Origin: Cedecea neteri NBRC 105707 = ATCC 33855
GTDB lineage: Bacteria; Pseudomonadota; Gammaproteobacteria; Enterobacterales; Enterobacteriaceae
Length of the DNA stretch: 50,805 nucleotides
Direction: 5' to 3'
Assembly: GCF_001571265.1 (NCBI RefSeq)
Contig: NZ_BCTL01000046.1
Coordinates: 1 to 50,805, forward strand
Shown: in pieces, positions 34,365 through 44,300 of the stretch
How the letters are laid out: each line of letters starts with the position of its first letter
Position numbering within the stretch: the stretch's first letter is position 1
Notes under the pieces: model-generated
Databases searched by the model: none
What the model was told of the DNA's origin: nothing
Seen by the model: the letters and a program-made list of their open reading frames with translations, nothing else
Position numbers and translations under genes: made by a program

Positions 34365-35246
34365 GTGAACCGTTATAGCCTGTTGTTTATCTGCATGATT
34401 TCGACCTTCTCTGCCGGCAGCATTGCGGCACTAAACCCAACGCAACCGCTGTCCGCCGCGCCGCCTTATTCGCTTTTTGAGGGTTGGGCCAAACCGGTTA
34501 AACCATTCCGCATGGCAGAAAATGTCTGGTATGTCGGCACCGAAAACCTCTCGTCCATTCTGATTACCACGCCTGAGGGCCATATCCTGGTGGACGGCGC
34601 GCTGGATGCCAGCGCCAGCGGCATCAAAGAGAATATGACTTCTCTGGGTTTTGATATTCGCGACGTGAGGTACATCCTCAATAGTCACGCCCGGCTCGAT
34701 CAGGCCGGAGGGATAGCCAAACTGAAGCGGTGGAGCGGGGCGAAACTGGTTGCCAGTAAGGCGAATGCAGAGCAAATGGCGCGAGGAGGAAAAGAGGACT
34801 TTGCGCTTGGGGACGCGCTGCCGTTTCCGCCGGTAAGTACGGATAAAATTATTCACGATCGCGAGACGCTGACGCTCGGCGGTGTGACCGCGACGGCGCT
34901 GCTGACGCCGGGGCACCTGCCGGGCAGTACTTCATGGTTGTTTACTCTGCCCGGCGGCAGCAGGCTTATCTACGCCGACAGCCTGGCTACGCCGGACTAC
35001 TATCTGGTGGCGAATAAAAACTATCCGACGCTGGTGGGCGATATTCGCCATAGCTTTGCCACACTTGCCGCGCAGAAGGTCGACATTTTTGTGGCGAATA
35101 AAGGAGAGCGCTTCGGCCTGGCGGAGAAACAGGCCCGGCTTGCCGCCGGAGATAGCAACGCGTTTATCGACAGGGACGGTTTACAACGCTATGTGGATCT
35201 CTCCCGGCAGCGCTTTGAAGCGCAGCTGAAACAACAAACGGAATAA
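34365..35246 (+). CDS. Subclass B3 metallo-beta-lactamase, RQK variant
   Basis: 293 residues with an N-terminal signal peptide (to about residue 22), so periplasmic. The B3 layout is clear: LFEGWAKPVKPFRMAENVWYVGT, SILITTPEGHILVDG, NSHARLDQAGG, TPGHLPGSTSW, LIYADSL, FVANKGERFGL. Of the usual metal ligands, His116 (H108 here), Asp120 (D112) and His196 (H184) remain, while His118, His121 and His263 are replaced by Arg110, Gln113 and Lys246. This is the RQK pattern reported for SPR-1 of Serratia and CSA-1 of Cronobacter. GTG start with AAGGAG. It may bind one zinc and have weak or different hydrolase activity. Confidence 0.82.
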   Translation: MNRYSLLFICMISTFSAGSIAALNPTQPLSAAPPYSLFEGWAKPVKPFRMAENVWYVGTENLSSILITTPEGHILVDGALDASASGIKENMTSLGFDIRDVRYILNSHARLDQAGGIAKLKRWSGAKLVASKANAEQMARGGKEDFALGDALPFPPVSTDKIIHDRETLTLGGVTATALLTPGHLPGSTSWLFTLPGGSRLIYADSLATPDYYLVANKNYPTLVGDIRHSFATLAAQKVDIFVANKGERFGLAEKQARLAAGDSNAFIDRDGLQRYVDLSRQRFEAQLKQQTE

Positions 35247-35341
35247 TAGGGCTTTTTGCGATCCGCCAGGCAGGTCGGCTGTCATTTTTCTGTCACAATA
35301 TATTCTTCACATTTTATTAATCACTCCCTGAGGAATAAGTA

Positions 35342-36586
35342 ATGAAGAAAAAAATTGTTGCCTCATTGCTGGCTGCCGCCTGTTTTGCCCCAGGCCTGGC
35401 GAAAGCGGACACCGTGCCGGACGGCTATCAGCTGCAGCAAGTCTTGCTGATGAGTCGTCACAACCTGCGTGCGCCGCTGGCCAACAACGGCAGCGTGCTT
35501 GAGCAATCTACCGCTCAGGCATGGCCGGAGTGGGATGTGCCGGGCGGGCAGCTCACCACCAAAGGCGGCGTGCTGGAAGTGTATATGGGGCATTACATGC
35601 GTGAATGGCTGGCGAGTCAGAATCTGGTAACCAGCGGCGAATGCCCGGCGCCGGATAGCGTTTATGCCTACGCCAACAGCCTCCAACGCACCGTCGCTAC
35701 TGCGCAGTTCTTCATTACCGGCGCTTTCCCAGGCTGCGATGTGCCGGTACATCATCAGGAAAAAATGGGCACCATGGATCCGGTGTTCAACCCGGTTATC
35801 ACCAACGACTCGCCAGAGTTTAAAGCCAAAGCCGTTCAGGCGATGGAAAAACAGCGCACCGAATACAAGCTGGCCGACAGCTACAAACTGCTGGAGCACA
35901 TCGTCGGCTATAAAAACTCGCCAACCTGCAAAGAGAAGCAACAGTGTGAGCTGAACGGGCCAAAAGATGTCTTTAGCGCCAATGCAACTCAGGAGCCCGG
36001 CGTTAACGGTTCCCTGAAGGTAGGCAATGCCCTGGTCGATGCGTTCACGCTGCAGTACTACGAAGGCTTTCCGATGGATCAGGTGGCATGGGGAAAAATC
36101 AAAACGGCTGAACAGTGGCGAGTACTTTCCCAACTGAAAAACAGCTACCAGGACACCCTGTTTACTTCCCCGGAAGTGGCCCGTAACGTCGCGGCTCCGT
36201 TGGTGAAATACATTCAGAATGCGTTAACGTCCAAAGAGGCGGCTTCCGGGCCGAAAGTGACGCTAATGGTGGGGCATGACTCTAACATTGCTTCGCTGCT
36301 GACCGCGCTGCAGTTCAAGCCCTATCAGCTGCCGGGTCAGTATGAGCGCACCCCGATTGGCGGCAATATCCTGTTCCAGCGTTGGCACGATAAGAACAGC
36401 AACCGTGACCTGCTCAAAGTGGAATATGTTTACCAGAGCGCCGAACAGCTGCGCAATGGCGATGTATTAACCCTGAAGCATCCGCCAAAACGCGTCACGC
36501 TGCAGCTGGAAGGTTGCCCGACGGACGCTAACGGTTACTGCTCGTGGGATAAGTTTAGCGAAGTGCTGAATGAAGCCGTGAAGTAA
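35342..36586 (+). CDS. agp: Periplasmic glucose-1-phosphatase
   Basis: 414 residues (E. coli Agp 413). Signal peptide [22 protein letters not shown], then the histidine acid phosphatase motif RHNLRAP (His40 takes the phosphate) and the C-terminal proton-donor region VGHDSN. It frees glucose from glucose-1-phosphate in the periplasm, and members also act on inositol phosphates. Gene order agp then convergent yccJ-wrbA is as in E. coli. Confidence 0.95.
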   Translation: MKKKIVASLLAAACFAPGLAKADTVPDGYQLQQVLLMSRHNLRAPLANNGSVLEQSTAQAWPEWDVPGGQLTTKGGVLEVYMGHYMREWLASQNLVTSGECPAPDSVYAYANSLQRTVATAQFFITGAFPGCDVPVHHQEKMGTMDPVFNPVITNDSPEFKAKAVQAMEKQRTEYKLADSYKLLEHIVGYKNSPTCKEKQQCELNGPKDVFSANATQEPGVNGSLKVGNALVDAFTLQYYEGFPMDQVAWGKIKTAEQWRVLSQLKNSYQDTLFTSPEVARNVAAPLVKYIQNALTSKEAASGPKVTLMVGHDSNIASLLTALQFKPYQLPGQYERTPIGGNILFQRWHDKNSNRDLLKVEYVYQSAEQLRNGDVLTLKHPPKRVTLQLEGCPTDANGYCSWDKFSEVLNEAVK

Positions 36587-36592
36587 GAAGAG

Positions 36593-36614
36593 GCTGCCCC
36601 CTTCCGGGGGCAGC
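36593..36614. terminator. Hairpin between convergent agp and yccJ
   Basis: GCTGCCCCC-TT-CC-GGGGGCAGC forms a very strong stem with no T-run on either side. It may act as a transcript end-stabiliser or weak terminator for both genes. Confidence 0.5.
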
Positions 36615-36621
36615 GGAGAGT

Positions 36622-36849
36622 TTAAACGTTTTTGCGCTCGATGGTTTGTTCGCCCCAGAAGAGCGAGTCCTTATCCGTTTTAGCAAAGGCGAGCGGTAAA
36701 ACCTCATCGCTCCCTTCTTCCCAAATTTTTTCGGCCAGCTTTTCGTCGTATTTCGCCAGCTCAAAAATGGCTTCTGCAATTTCTGGTGAGGTGTTGCGTA
36801 GACTTGCCCATTCGCCAACGTGATGGGCTTTTGCTTGCGATGTGGTCAT
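36622..36849 (-). CDS. yccJ: YccJ family small protein
   Basis: 75 residues, nearly identical to E. coli YccJ over [20 protein letters not shown] and the C-terminal [21 protein letters not shown]. Acidic, soluble, function unknown; in E. coli it is co-transcribed with wrbA. GGAGGA lies just before; the ATG at 36849 is preferred over the GTG one codon upstream. Confidence 0.92.
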   Translation of the reverse strand: MTTSQAKAHHVGEWASLRNTSPEIAEAIFELAKYDEKLAEKIWEEGSDEVLPLAFAKTDKDSLFWGEQTIERKNV

Positions 36850-36859
36850 CACTCCTCCG

Positions 36860-37833
<974 letters not shown>

Positions 37834-38007
37834 ATGGCAAACCATCGTGGTGGTGCAGGTAATTTCGCTGAAGACCGAGAAAGAGCATCAGAAGCAGGCC
37901 GTAAAGGTGGCCAGCACAGCGGCGGTAATTTCAAAAACGATCCGCAGCGCGCCTCAGAAGCTGGTCAAAAAGGGGGTAAAAACAGCCACGGCAGCAAGAA
38001 TAAATAG
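37834..38007 (+). CDS. ymdF: KGG-repeat stress protein (YmdF/YciG type)
   Basis: 57 residues, too short for many gene callers. Two copies of the KGG motif unit are visible: NFAEDRERASEAGRKGGQ and NFKNDPQRASEAGQKGGKN. This is the general stress (RpoS-dependent) con-10/GsiB-like family; the E. coli gene ymdF holds the same place after wrbA. GGAGG precedes the ATG. A different frame of the same DNA also stays open but has no family signal. Confidence 0.9.
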   Translation: MANHRGGAGNFAEDRERASEAGRKGGQHSGGNFKNDPQRASEAGQKGGKNSHGSKNK

Positions 38008-38059
38008 CCGTGGCTTTGTGAAGCGCACGGCGAATTAACGCTTGCGCCGAAAGCCCCCC

Positions 38060-38087
38060 AACCGCCGGTTTATCCGGCGGTTTTTTT
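38060..38087 (+). terminator. Rho-independent terminator of the KGG gene
   Basis: AACCGCCGG-TTTAT-CCGGCGGTT stem followed by a run of T, 52 bases after the stop. Confidence 0.88.
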
Positions 38088-38232
38088 ATCCTCAAAATGC
38101 GAAGCCTGAATTTCTTAATTTTATTATTTTGTTTTAATTTAAATAATTAGGTGGCTGTTGTGATTCATGAATGCACTCGATGTGTTTACACTTGCCGTCA
38201 ATTAATACTGGAAACTATAAGGAATTAGGAAA

Positions 38233-38340
38233 ATGGCGATACCGGGTAATATGTGGCTATACGACGACGGCGGTGCGCTGATTAAAGGTGGCTGCGATGT
38301 AGAGAACAGGGAGTTCAGTATCGTTAATCGCAATCGTTGA
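38233..38340 (+). pseudogene. N-terminal remnant of an Hcp (type VI secretion tube) gene
   Basis: 35 codons starting MAIPGNMWLYDDGGALIKG, the standard start of type VI secretion Hcp proteins, followed by CDVENREFSI (Hcp: CDVTGREGSI). The similarity ends and a stop follows, so about 130 residues of Hcp are missing. AGGA precedes the ATG. No other T6SS gene is in the window. Probably the left end of a deleted hcp-effector fusion whose tail survives next to it. Confidence 0.7.
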
Positions 38341-38432
38341 TTATTACTATCCAGCTTGCAGCAAAACGAACGCGTGACAAATACAACCTGATTGCACGAC
38401 CGAAAGATCGTATACGGTGGACTTCATTCTGA
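38337..38432 (+). pseudogene. Possible C-terminal remnant of the Hcp-fused effector
   Basis: A short open stretch in another frame ends LAAKRTRDKYNLIARPKDR...F and its TGA overlaps the ATG of the first DUF1493 gene (TGATG). This overlap is what one expects between an effector and its downstream partner gene. With the hcp start just upstream, an internal deletion that fused the two ends explains the layout. The toxin family is not recognised. Confidence 0.4.
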
Positions 38433-38763
38433 TGGACAAGATTGCAACTAATGTTCTGGATATGTTCAACGATGAAATCTCACGTGATCTGGACGATAAC
38501 GGGAAAGAAATTCTACTTGGACTCGACTCTGATTTGTTTGAAGCTCCGGGTGATGATCTCCACGATGCCCTGAACCGTTACGAGAGGGAATTCAATGTTG
38601 ATTTATCGTCTGTTAACTGGGCTTTATATTTTCATGGCAAAACACTCCGCTGCTAAGCCGATGGTTTAAGGCCAAAAGGGAAGAGGTGGAGTCTACTCGC
38701 TTACCGCTGACGGTTAGAATGTTTGCAGAATCAGCCCAGGCAGGTAAGTGGCTGTTTGACTAA
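38432..38763 (+). pseudogene. DUF1493 family gene, frameshifted
   Basis: The frame starts MDKIATNVLDMFNDEIS and runs to a stop at 38656. After NWALYF the family continuation is in another frame: adding one base near 38632 gives PWQNTPLLSRWFKAKREEVE and then LTVRMFAESAQAGKWLFD, stopping at 38763. The restored protein of about 110 residues ends like the second copy downstream. DUF1493 proteins have an acyl-carrier-protein-like look and are often found beside type VI effectors. As read, the C-terminal third is lost. Confidence 0.7.
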
Positions 38764-38845
38764 AACATTACCCTCATAGGTTACGCTCGTGGCTATTCAC
38801 TCAGGGAGTGGGTTAGAGATCAATGGATATGGAACAGCGCAAGTT

Positions 38846-39178
38846 ATGGTGACCGATAATGATGTGATCGCCTGGTACAATGAGCGTTTTAATAAACCGG
38901 GATTGTTTTCCGGTAAACGCTGGCCTGTTACGATTGATACCAGTTTGACCACAGGACGCTATTCTTGGGTCTGGGAAACTGGCGAGGAAATCCTCGATGA
39001 GTATTTCAAGACTTTCAATGTTGACCCGGCTGATTTTGACTTCCTGAAATACTGGCCTGACGAAGAATCCTTTCTGTGTGCGCTGTTCAGTTGTGGAGGT
39101 GATGATGAGGAACCCAAACCCTTAACACTTCGTATGCTTGCAGAATCAGCCCGGGCAGGTAAATGGCTATTCGACTAA
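38846..39178 (+). CDS. DUF1493 family protein
   Basis: 110 residues from the chosen ATG (MVTDNDVIAWYNERFNKPG); the GTG at 38789 would add 19 non-family residues. Acidic, with EILDEYFKTFNVDPADFDFLKYWPDE and the family end LTLRMLAESARAGKWLFD, shared with the broken copy upstream. Perhaps an immunity or chaperone partner of the lost Hcp effector; this is inferred from position only. Confidence 0.75.
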   Translation: MVTDNDVIAWYNERFNKPGLFSGKRWPVTIDTSLTTGRYSWVWETGEEILDEYFKTFNVDPADFDFLKYWPDEESFLCALFSCGGDDEEPKPLTLRMLAESARAGKWLFD

Positions 39179-39184
39179 GCAAAG

Positions 39185-39212
39185 CCGCCTTTAAAGGCGG
39201 TATTCTATTTTC
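39185..39212 (+). terminator. Terminator-like palindrome after the DUF1493 genes
   Basis: CCGCCTTT/AAAGGCGG perfect palindrome followed by a T-rich stretch, 7 bases after the stop. Confidence 0.6.
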
Positions 39213-39283
39213 CCATTGCAACAAAATGTGACTGGAAGCACTATAGACCCTCGACTTTCACCCTGATGTTTCCGGTCTCCCTC

Positions 39284-40219
39284 ATGTCTGCGCCATTAAG
39301 CCGTTATAAATTCTCCGTTAAGCCGCAGGAAGCGCTGCTTATCCTCATTACGATGTTCTGGGGCGGTACGTTCCTGGCCGTGCAGTACGCCATGACGATG
39401 AGTGACCCGTTCTTCTTCGTTGGCCTGCGCTTTGCGACCGCCGCCGTGGCCGTGGGGCTGCTGTCGCTGAAATCGCTGCGTGGATTAACCTGGCTTGAAA
39501 TCAAGGCGGGGGTAATGATTGGCGTGGCTATCGCCATCGGCTACAGCATGCAGACCTGGGGGCTGCAAACCATCCCCAGCAGTAAATCCGCCTTTATTAC
39601 CGCGATGTACGTTCCCGTTGTGCCGCTTTTGCAGTGGATCTGCCTTGGCCGTATGCCGGGCCTGATGTCCTGGATAGGGGTGATTCTGGCATTTGTTGGT
39701 CTTATTTTTCTTGCCGGGCCGGAAGGCACCAGCCTGTCACTGGGCGCAGGGGAAATCATCACGCTCATCGGCGCGGTGGCGATTGCCGCTGAGATAATCC
39801 TGATCAGCGCCTGGGCGGGAAAAGTGGACATCAAGCGCGTCACTGTGGTGCAGCTGGCGACGGCTTCGCTGGTGTCGTTTGCGGCGATGGTGCCCGCCGG
39901 GGAAAGCGTGCCGCATTTCAGCCCCGGACTGGTGATGATTGCCCTGGGCCTGGGGATTTTCAGCGCCATTATTCAGGTGACGATGAACTGGGCGCAGCGC
40001 AGCGTGTCGCCGACCCGCGCGACGGTGATTTATACCGGTGAGCCGGTGTGGGCGGGGATCTTTGGCCGCATGGCGGGGGAGCGGCTTCCCGTACTTGCGC
40101 TGCTGGGTGGGGCGTTGATCGTGCTCGGAGTGCTGGTTAGCGAGCTGAAGCTCAAGCGCAAGAAAGCAGCGAACGCGGAGCGCGACTGGCAGGAAGATAC
40201 CGAAGGCGAGGGTGCCTGA
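39284..40219 (+). CDS. EamA/DMT-superfamily transporter
   Basis: 311 residues, ten membrane segments in two EamA halves (about 15-140 and 155-290): LLILITMFWGGTFLAVQYAM, GLRFATAAVAVGLLSL and in the second half NWAQRSVSPTRATVIYTGEPVWAGIFG. Likely an inner-membrane exporter of amino acids, nucleobases or drugs; substrate unknown. It occupies the place where E. coli has the rut operon and precedes rutR by 37 bases. The start is uncertain (ATG at 39266 also possible). Confidence 0.8.
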   Translation: MSAPLSRYKFSVKPQEALLILITMFWGGTFLAVQYAMTMSDPFFFVGLRFATAAVAVGLLSLKSLRGLTWLEIKAGVMIGVAIAIGYSMQTWGLQTIPSSKSAFITAMYVPVVPLLQWICLGRMPGLMSWIGVILAFVGLIFLAGPEGTSLSLGAGEIITLIGAVAIAAEIILISAWAGKVDIKRVTVVQLATASLVSFAAMVPAGESVPHFSPGLVMIALGLGIFSAIIQVTMNWAQRSVSPTRATVIYTGEPVWAGIFGRMAGERLPVLALLGGALIVLGVLVSELKLKRKKAANAERDWQEDTEGEGA

Positions 40220-40256
40220 GCTATACTTCGGGCCAGCGTAAAAAAGGAGATCTCGC

Positions 40257-40898
40257 ATGGCCGCCGCAACTGACATAAAAACCCCTGGACGCCGCTCGAA
40301 AGCCGTCGCCGCCAAAAAACAGGCCATTCTTGACGCTGCGCTGGCGTTTTTTTCGCAATACGGCATCCACGGCACCAGTCTGGAGCAGGTAGCCGAGCGG
40401 GCCGAAGTGTCAAAAACCAACCTGCTTTATTACTACCCTTCCAAAGAAGCGCTCTACATCTCGGTGCTTAAGCAGATCCTGGATATCTGGCTGGCGCCGC
40501 TGCGTGCCTTTCGGGAGGATTTGCAGCCGCTGGTGGCGATTGGGGAGTACATTCGGCTCAAGCTGGAGGTTTCGCGCGATTATCCGCAGGCATCTAAGCT
40601 GTTCTGCCTGGAAATGCTGCAGGGCGCGCCCCTGCTGAAAGGCGAGCTGACGGGCGACCTTAAAGCGCTGGTTGACGAGAAGTCGGCGATTATTGCGGGG
40701 TGGGTAGCCAGCGGCAAACTGGCGGCGATAGATCCGCATCATCTGATTTTTATGCTCTGGGCCACGACCCAGCACTATGCGGATTTTGCCAGTCAGGTTG
40801 AGGCCGTGACCGGTAATACGCTGCAGGACGAAGATTTCTTCCGCCGCACGGTGGAAAACGTGCAGCGGATGATTATTGAGGGGATTCGGGTGAGGTAA
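40257..40898 (+). CDS. rutR: RutR, uracil/thymine-sensing TetR-family regulator
   Basis: 213 residues (E. coli RutR 212) with very close sequence: RSKAVAAKKQAILDAALAFFSQYGIHGTSLEQVAERAEVSKTNLLYYYPSKEALYISVL is the TetR helix-turn-helix, then KLEVSRDYPQASKLFCLEML and LIFMLWATTQHYADFA in the ligand domain. In E. coli RutR represses rutABCDEFG and tunes carAB and other purine/pyrimidine genes. Here no rut gene is next to it. AAGGAG precedes the ATG. The gene may be co-transcribed with the transporter. Confidence 0.93.
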   Translation: MAAATDIKTPGRRSKAVAAKKQAILDAALAFFSQYGIHGTSLEQVAERAEVSKTNLLYYYPSKEALYISVLKQILDIWLAPLRAFREDLQPLVAIGEYIRLKLEVSRDYPQASKLFCLEMLQGAPLLKGELTGDLKALVDEKSAIIAGWVASGKLAAIDPHHLIFMLWATTQHYADFASQVEAVTGNTLQDEDFFRRTVENVQRMIIEGIRVR

Positions 40899-40904
40899 TC
40901 GCGC

Positions 40905-41297
40905 TTACTTAGGGGGCAGGACGCAGCTCACGTCGCCCTCTTCGCACTCCAGCGTACCTTTCAGCAGCTCGGTACGTTCCAGCGTTTTATCCGCCAGGCA
41001 GTTGGCGCGCACCATAGGGTAAACCGAGCCCTGTTCCGCGCCTGAACTCATAAAATCACAGTCTGCATCGCGGAAGGCAATCCACGCGTTTTGCGCCTTT
41101 TTAAGCAGAACTTTTTGCTTGTCGGTTGCCCGGGACATGACTTCTTTATAGGTTTTGTTCAGCCGCTCGTCCTGCTTTTTATACTCTGCGGCATAGCACT
41201 GGTTCATATCGGCCTGGTTGGCGGCGGAATCACAGCCATCGGCCATTGCGGCTCCGCTCAGCAGTAGCCCACCAACAAGTAAACATATGCGTTTCAT
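40905..41297 (-). CDS. LprI/DUF1311-type secreted protein
   Basis: 130 residues with a signal peptide (MKRICLLVGGLLLSGAAMA), then four-to-six Cys and the DUF1311 pattern: CDSAANQADMNQCYAAEYKKQDERLNKTYKEVM and LKKAQNAWIAFRDADCDF, YPMVRANCLADKTLERTELL. Periplasmic; some members inhibit lysozyme. It converges with rutR, with a 6-base gap. Confidence 0.85.
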   Translation of the reverse strand: MKRICLLVGGLLLSGAAMADGCDSAANQADMNQCYAAEYKKQDERLNKTYKEVMSRATDKQKVLLKKAQNAWIAFRDADCDFMSSGAEQGSVYPMVRANCLADKTLERTELLKGTLECEEGDVSCVLPPK

Positions 41298-41313
41298 ATC
41301 GCTGTCCTCAAAT

Positions 41314-41340
41314 AAAAAAAGGGCCCTCAGATGAGAGCCC
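41314..41340 (-). terminator. Rho-independent terminator of putA
   Basis: On the minus strand GGGCTCTC-ATCT-GAGGGCCC (one G-T pair) is followed by seven T. It lies 18 bases after the putA stop and just before the LprI-like gene. Confidence 0.85.
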
Positions 41341-41358
41341 TCGTATCCTGGCAGACTG

Positions 41359-44300
41359 TTAACCGATTGTCATCAGGCTGGCGTTGCCGCCTGCGGCTGC
41401 GGTGTTCACGCTCAGGGAGCGCTCCACATAAAGACGCTCAAGCAGGATATTGCTTTCGCCACGGGCAAAGCCCTGGACGGAAACAATCGCGCCCGTGCGG
41501 GCGGCTACGGCTTCGCAGAGTTTGCGCAACTGGTCGGAGTCGCCGTGGTAAATCACCGCGTCGAACGGCTGTTTCAGCAGCTCCTCCTGCTTCGCAAAAT
41601 CAATCTGCTGCTGCACGGCTTTCGGCAATTGCTTAGCCAGCTCGCGGTGCAGGCTGTCATCCGCCCACAGTGCACGGGTGCCCACGCTGGTGACCGCCGC
41701 AAGCTGCACTAACGCATCGCGTTCGTCGTCGGCAACGCACAGAATGCGTTCACGCGGCAGCAGGGCGTAGGTATTGCGCTCCCCGGTTGGGCCAGGCAGC
41801 ACGCGCAGCGTCCCGCTTTGCGCCAGTTCGCCAAACTGCTGGCAAACTGCTTGCAGCTCTTCGCGGTTGGTCGCCCACTCGCTCAGCGCCTGATGGGCAA
41901 CCTGCAGATCGCTCTTCAGGGACGCATCCACCGGAGTTTCCGCATCATGGCGGTTAAAGGTTGTTTGCAGTGCATTTTCCGGACGGCTGGCCAGCAGGCG
42001 GTACAGATACAGCGGGCCGCCTGCTTTAGGGCCGGTGCCGGACAGGCCTTCACCGCCGAACGGCTGAACCCCGACCACGGCGCCGACCATATTGCGGTTA
42101 ACGTACATGTTGCCGACGTGGGCGGAGCCGGTGACCTGGGCAATCGTTTCGTCGATACGGGTATGCACGCCGAGCGTCAGGCCATAACCTGCGGCATTGA
42201 TCTGCTTGATTAAGGATTCAAGATTGTTGCGGTTGTAGCGCACTACGTGCAGTACAGGACCGAACACCTCTTTCTTCATCTCGTCGAAGCTTTCCAGTTC
42301 GATAAGGGTTGGAGCCACAAAGGTGCCGGACTGCCATTCGCGCGCGTCCAGGCTGTTTTCACGCACGGCCTGGAAGACGGTACGGCCTTTGGCGCGCATC
42401 GCCTGGATGTGCTTCTCAATATTTTGCTGTGCTTCGGCGTCAATCACCGGCCCGATGTCGGTAGTCAGGCGGCCTGGGTTACCCATGCGGCATTCCGCCA
42501 TCGCGCCACGGAGCATTTGCAGCGTGTGGTCAGCCACGTCTTCCTGCAGGCAGAGTACGCGCAGGGCGGAGCAGCGCTGGCCTGCGCTGTCGAACGCAGA
42601 GGAGACCACGTCCACCACAACCTGCTCGGTCAGCGCGGAGGAGTCAACGATCATCGCGTTGAGGCCGCCGGTTTCCGCAATCAGCGGCGTTGGGCGCCCT
42701 TGCGGATCCAGTCGGTCGGCGATGTTGCGCTGCAGCAGGGAAGCTACTTCGGTTGAGCCGGTGAACATCACGCCGCGCACGCGCGGGTCGCCCGTCAGCT
42801 GCGCGCCGACGGTTTCACCGCGGCCAGGCAACAGCTGCAGCACGCCCGCAGGCACGCCAGCTTCCAGCAGGATCGCCACGCCCTGGGCGGCAATCAGCGG
42901 CGTTTGTTCCGCAGGTTTCGCCAGCACGCTGTTACCGGCGGCAAGCGCGGCGGCAATCTGGCCGGTAAAGATAGCCAGCGGGAAGTTCCACGGGCTGATA
43001 CACACGACGGGGCCAAGAGGGCGGTGAGTTTCATTGTCGAAGTCGTCACGTACCTGGCCTGCGTAATAGTGCAGGAAGTCCACCGCCTCGCGAACTTCGG
43101 CGATGGCGTTGCTGAAGGTTTTACCCGCTTCGCGGACCAGGATGCCGATCAGCTGCTGCATACGGCTTTCCATCATCACGGCGGCACGCTCAAGAATAGC
43201 GGCACGTTCCTGCGGCGGGGTGGCAAACCAGATCGGCGCGTGGTTGACGGCGTTCTCAAGGGCGAGGGAAACTTCTTCGCTCGTTGCTTCGCGGGTGTAG
43301 CCCACAACGTCCGTTGGTTCAGCCGGGTTTTTCACCGGCGTTAATTCGCCTTCAACAACCGGCTGCTCCAGTACAGGTATGGCCTGCCACTTCTGCGCGG
43401 CGCTGTTCAGCAGGGCGGAAGAAAGCGATGCCAGGCGGTGTTCGTTCGCCAAATCCAGGCCGCTGGAGTTGCTGCGTTCTGTACCGTACAGCTCTTTCGG
43501 CAGGGCGATTTTAGGATGAGGTAACCCAGGCTGGCCTTCTTTAACGGCCATAGCTTCAACCGCGCTGACCGGGTCGGCAACCAGCTCGTCCAGCGGCAGG
43601 GTTGCGTCGGCGATGCGGTTGACGAAGGAGGTGTTGGCGCCGTTTTCCAGCAGGCGACGCACCAGGTACGCCAGCAGCGTTTCGTGGGTGCCGACCGGGG
43701 CGTAGATGCGGCAAGGGCGGTTCAGCTTGCCGTCGGCCACTTTCCCGACCACCTGCTCATAAAGCGGTTCGCCCATACCGTGCAGGCACTGGAATTCGTA
43801 CTGGCCAGGATAATAGTTCTGGCCAGCAAGGTTATAAATCGCTGCCAGCGTGTGGGCGTTGTGGGTCGCAAACTGCGGGTAGATAAGGTTTGGCACTGCC
43901 AGCAGCTTTTTGGCGCACGCGAGGTAGGAGATGTCGGTGTACACCTTGCGGGTATAAACCGGGTAACCCTCCAGGCCATCAACCTGAGCGCGTTTAATTT
44001 CGCTGTCCCAGTAAGCGCCTTTTACCAGGCGAATCATCAGGCGACGACGGCTGCGGGTGGCCAGGTCGACCAGGTAATCAATCACAAACGGGCAGCGCTT
44101 CTGGTAAGCCTGGATAACAAAGCCGATGCCGTTCCAGCCCGCCAGTTCAGGTTCAAAGCACAGTTTTTCCAGCAGATCGAGGGAGATCTCCAGGCGATCG
44201 GCTTCTTCGGCGTCAATGTTAATGCCGACGTCATACTGGCGCGCCAGTAGCGTCAGGGATTTCAGGCGTGGGTACAGCTCTTCCATTACGCGGTCGTACT

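Noticed and set aside
37847-38038. 63-residue open frame overlapping the KGG gene
   Set aside because: Out of frame with the clear KGG-repeat protein and without a ribosome site; a shadow.
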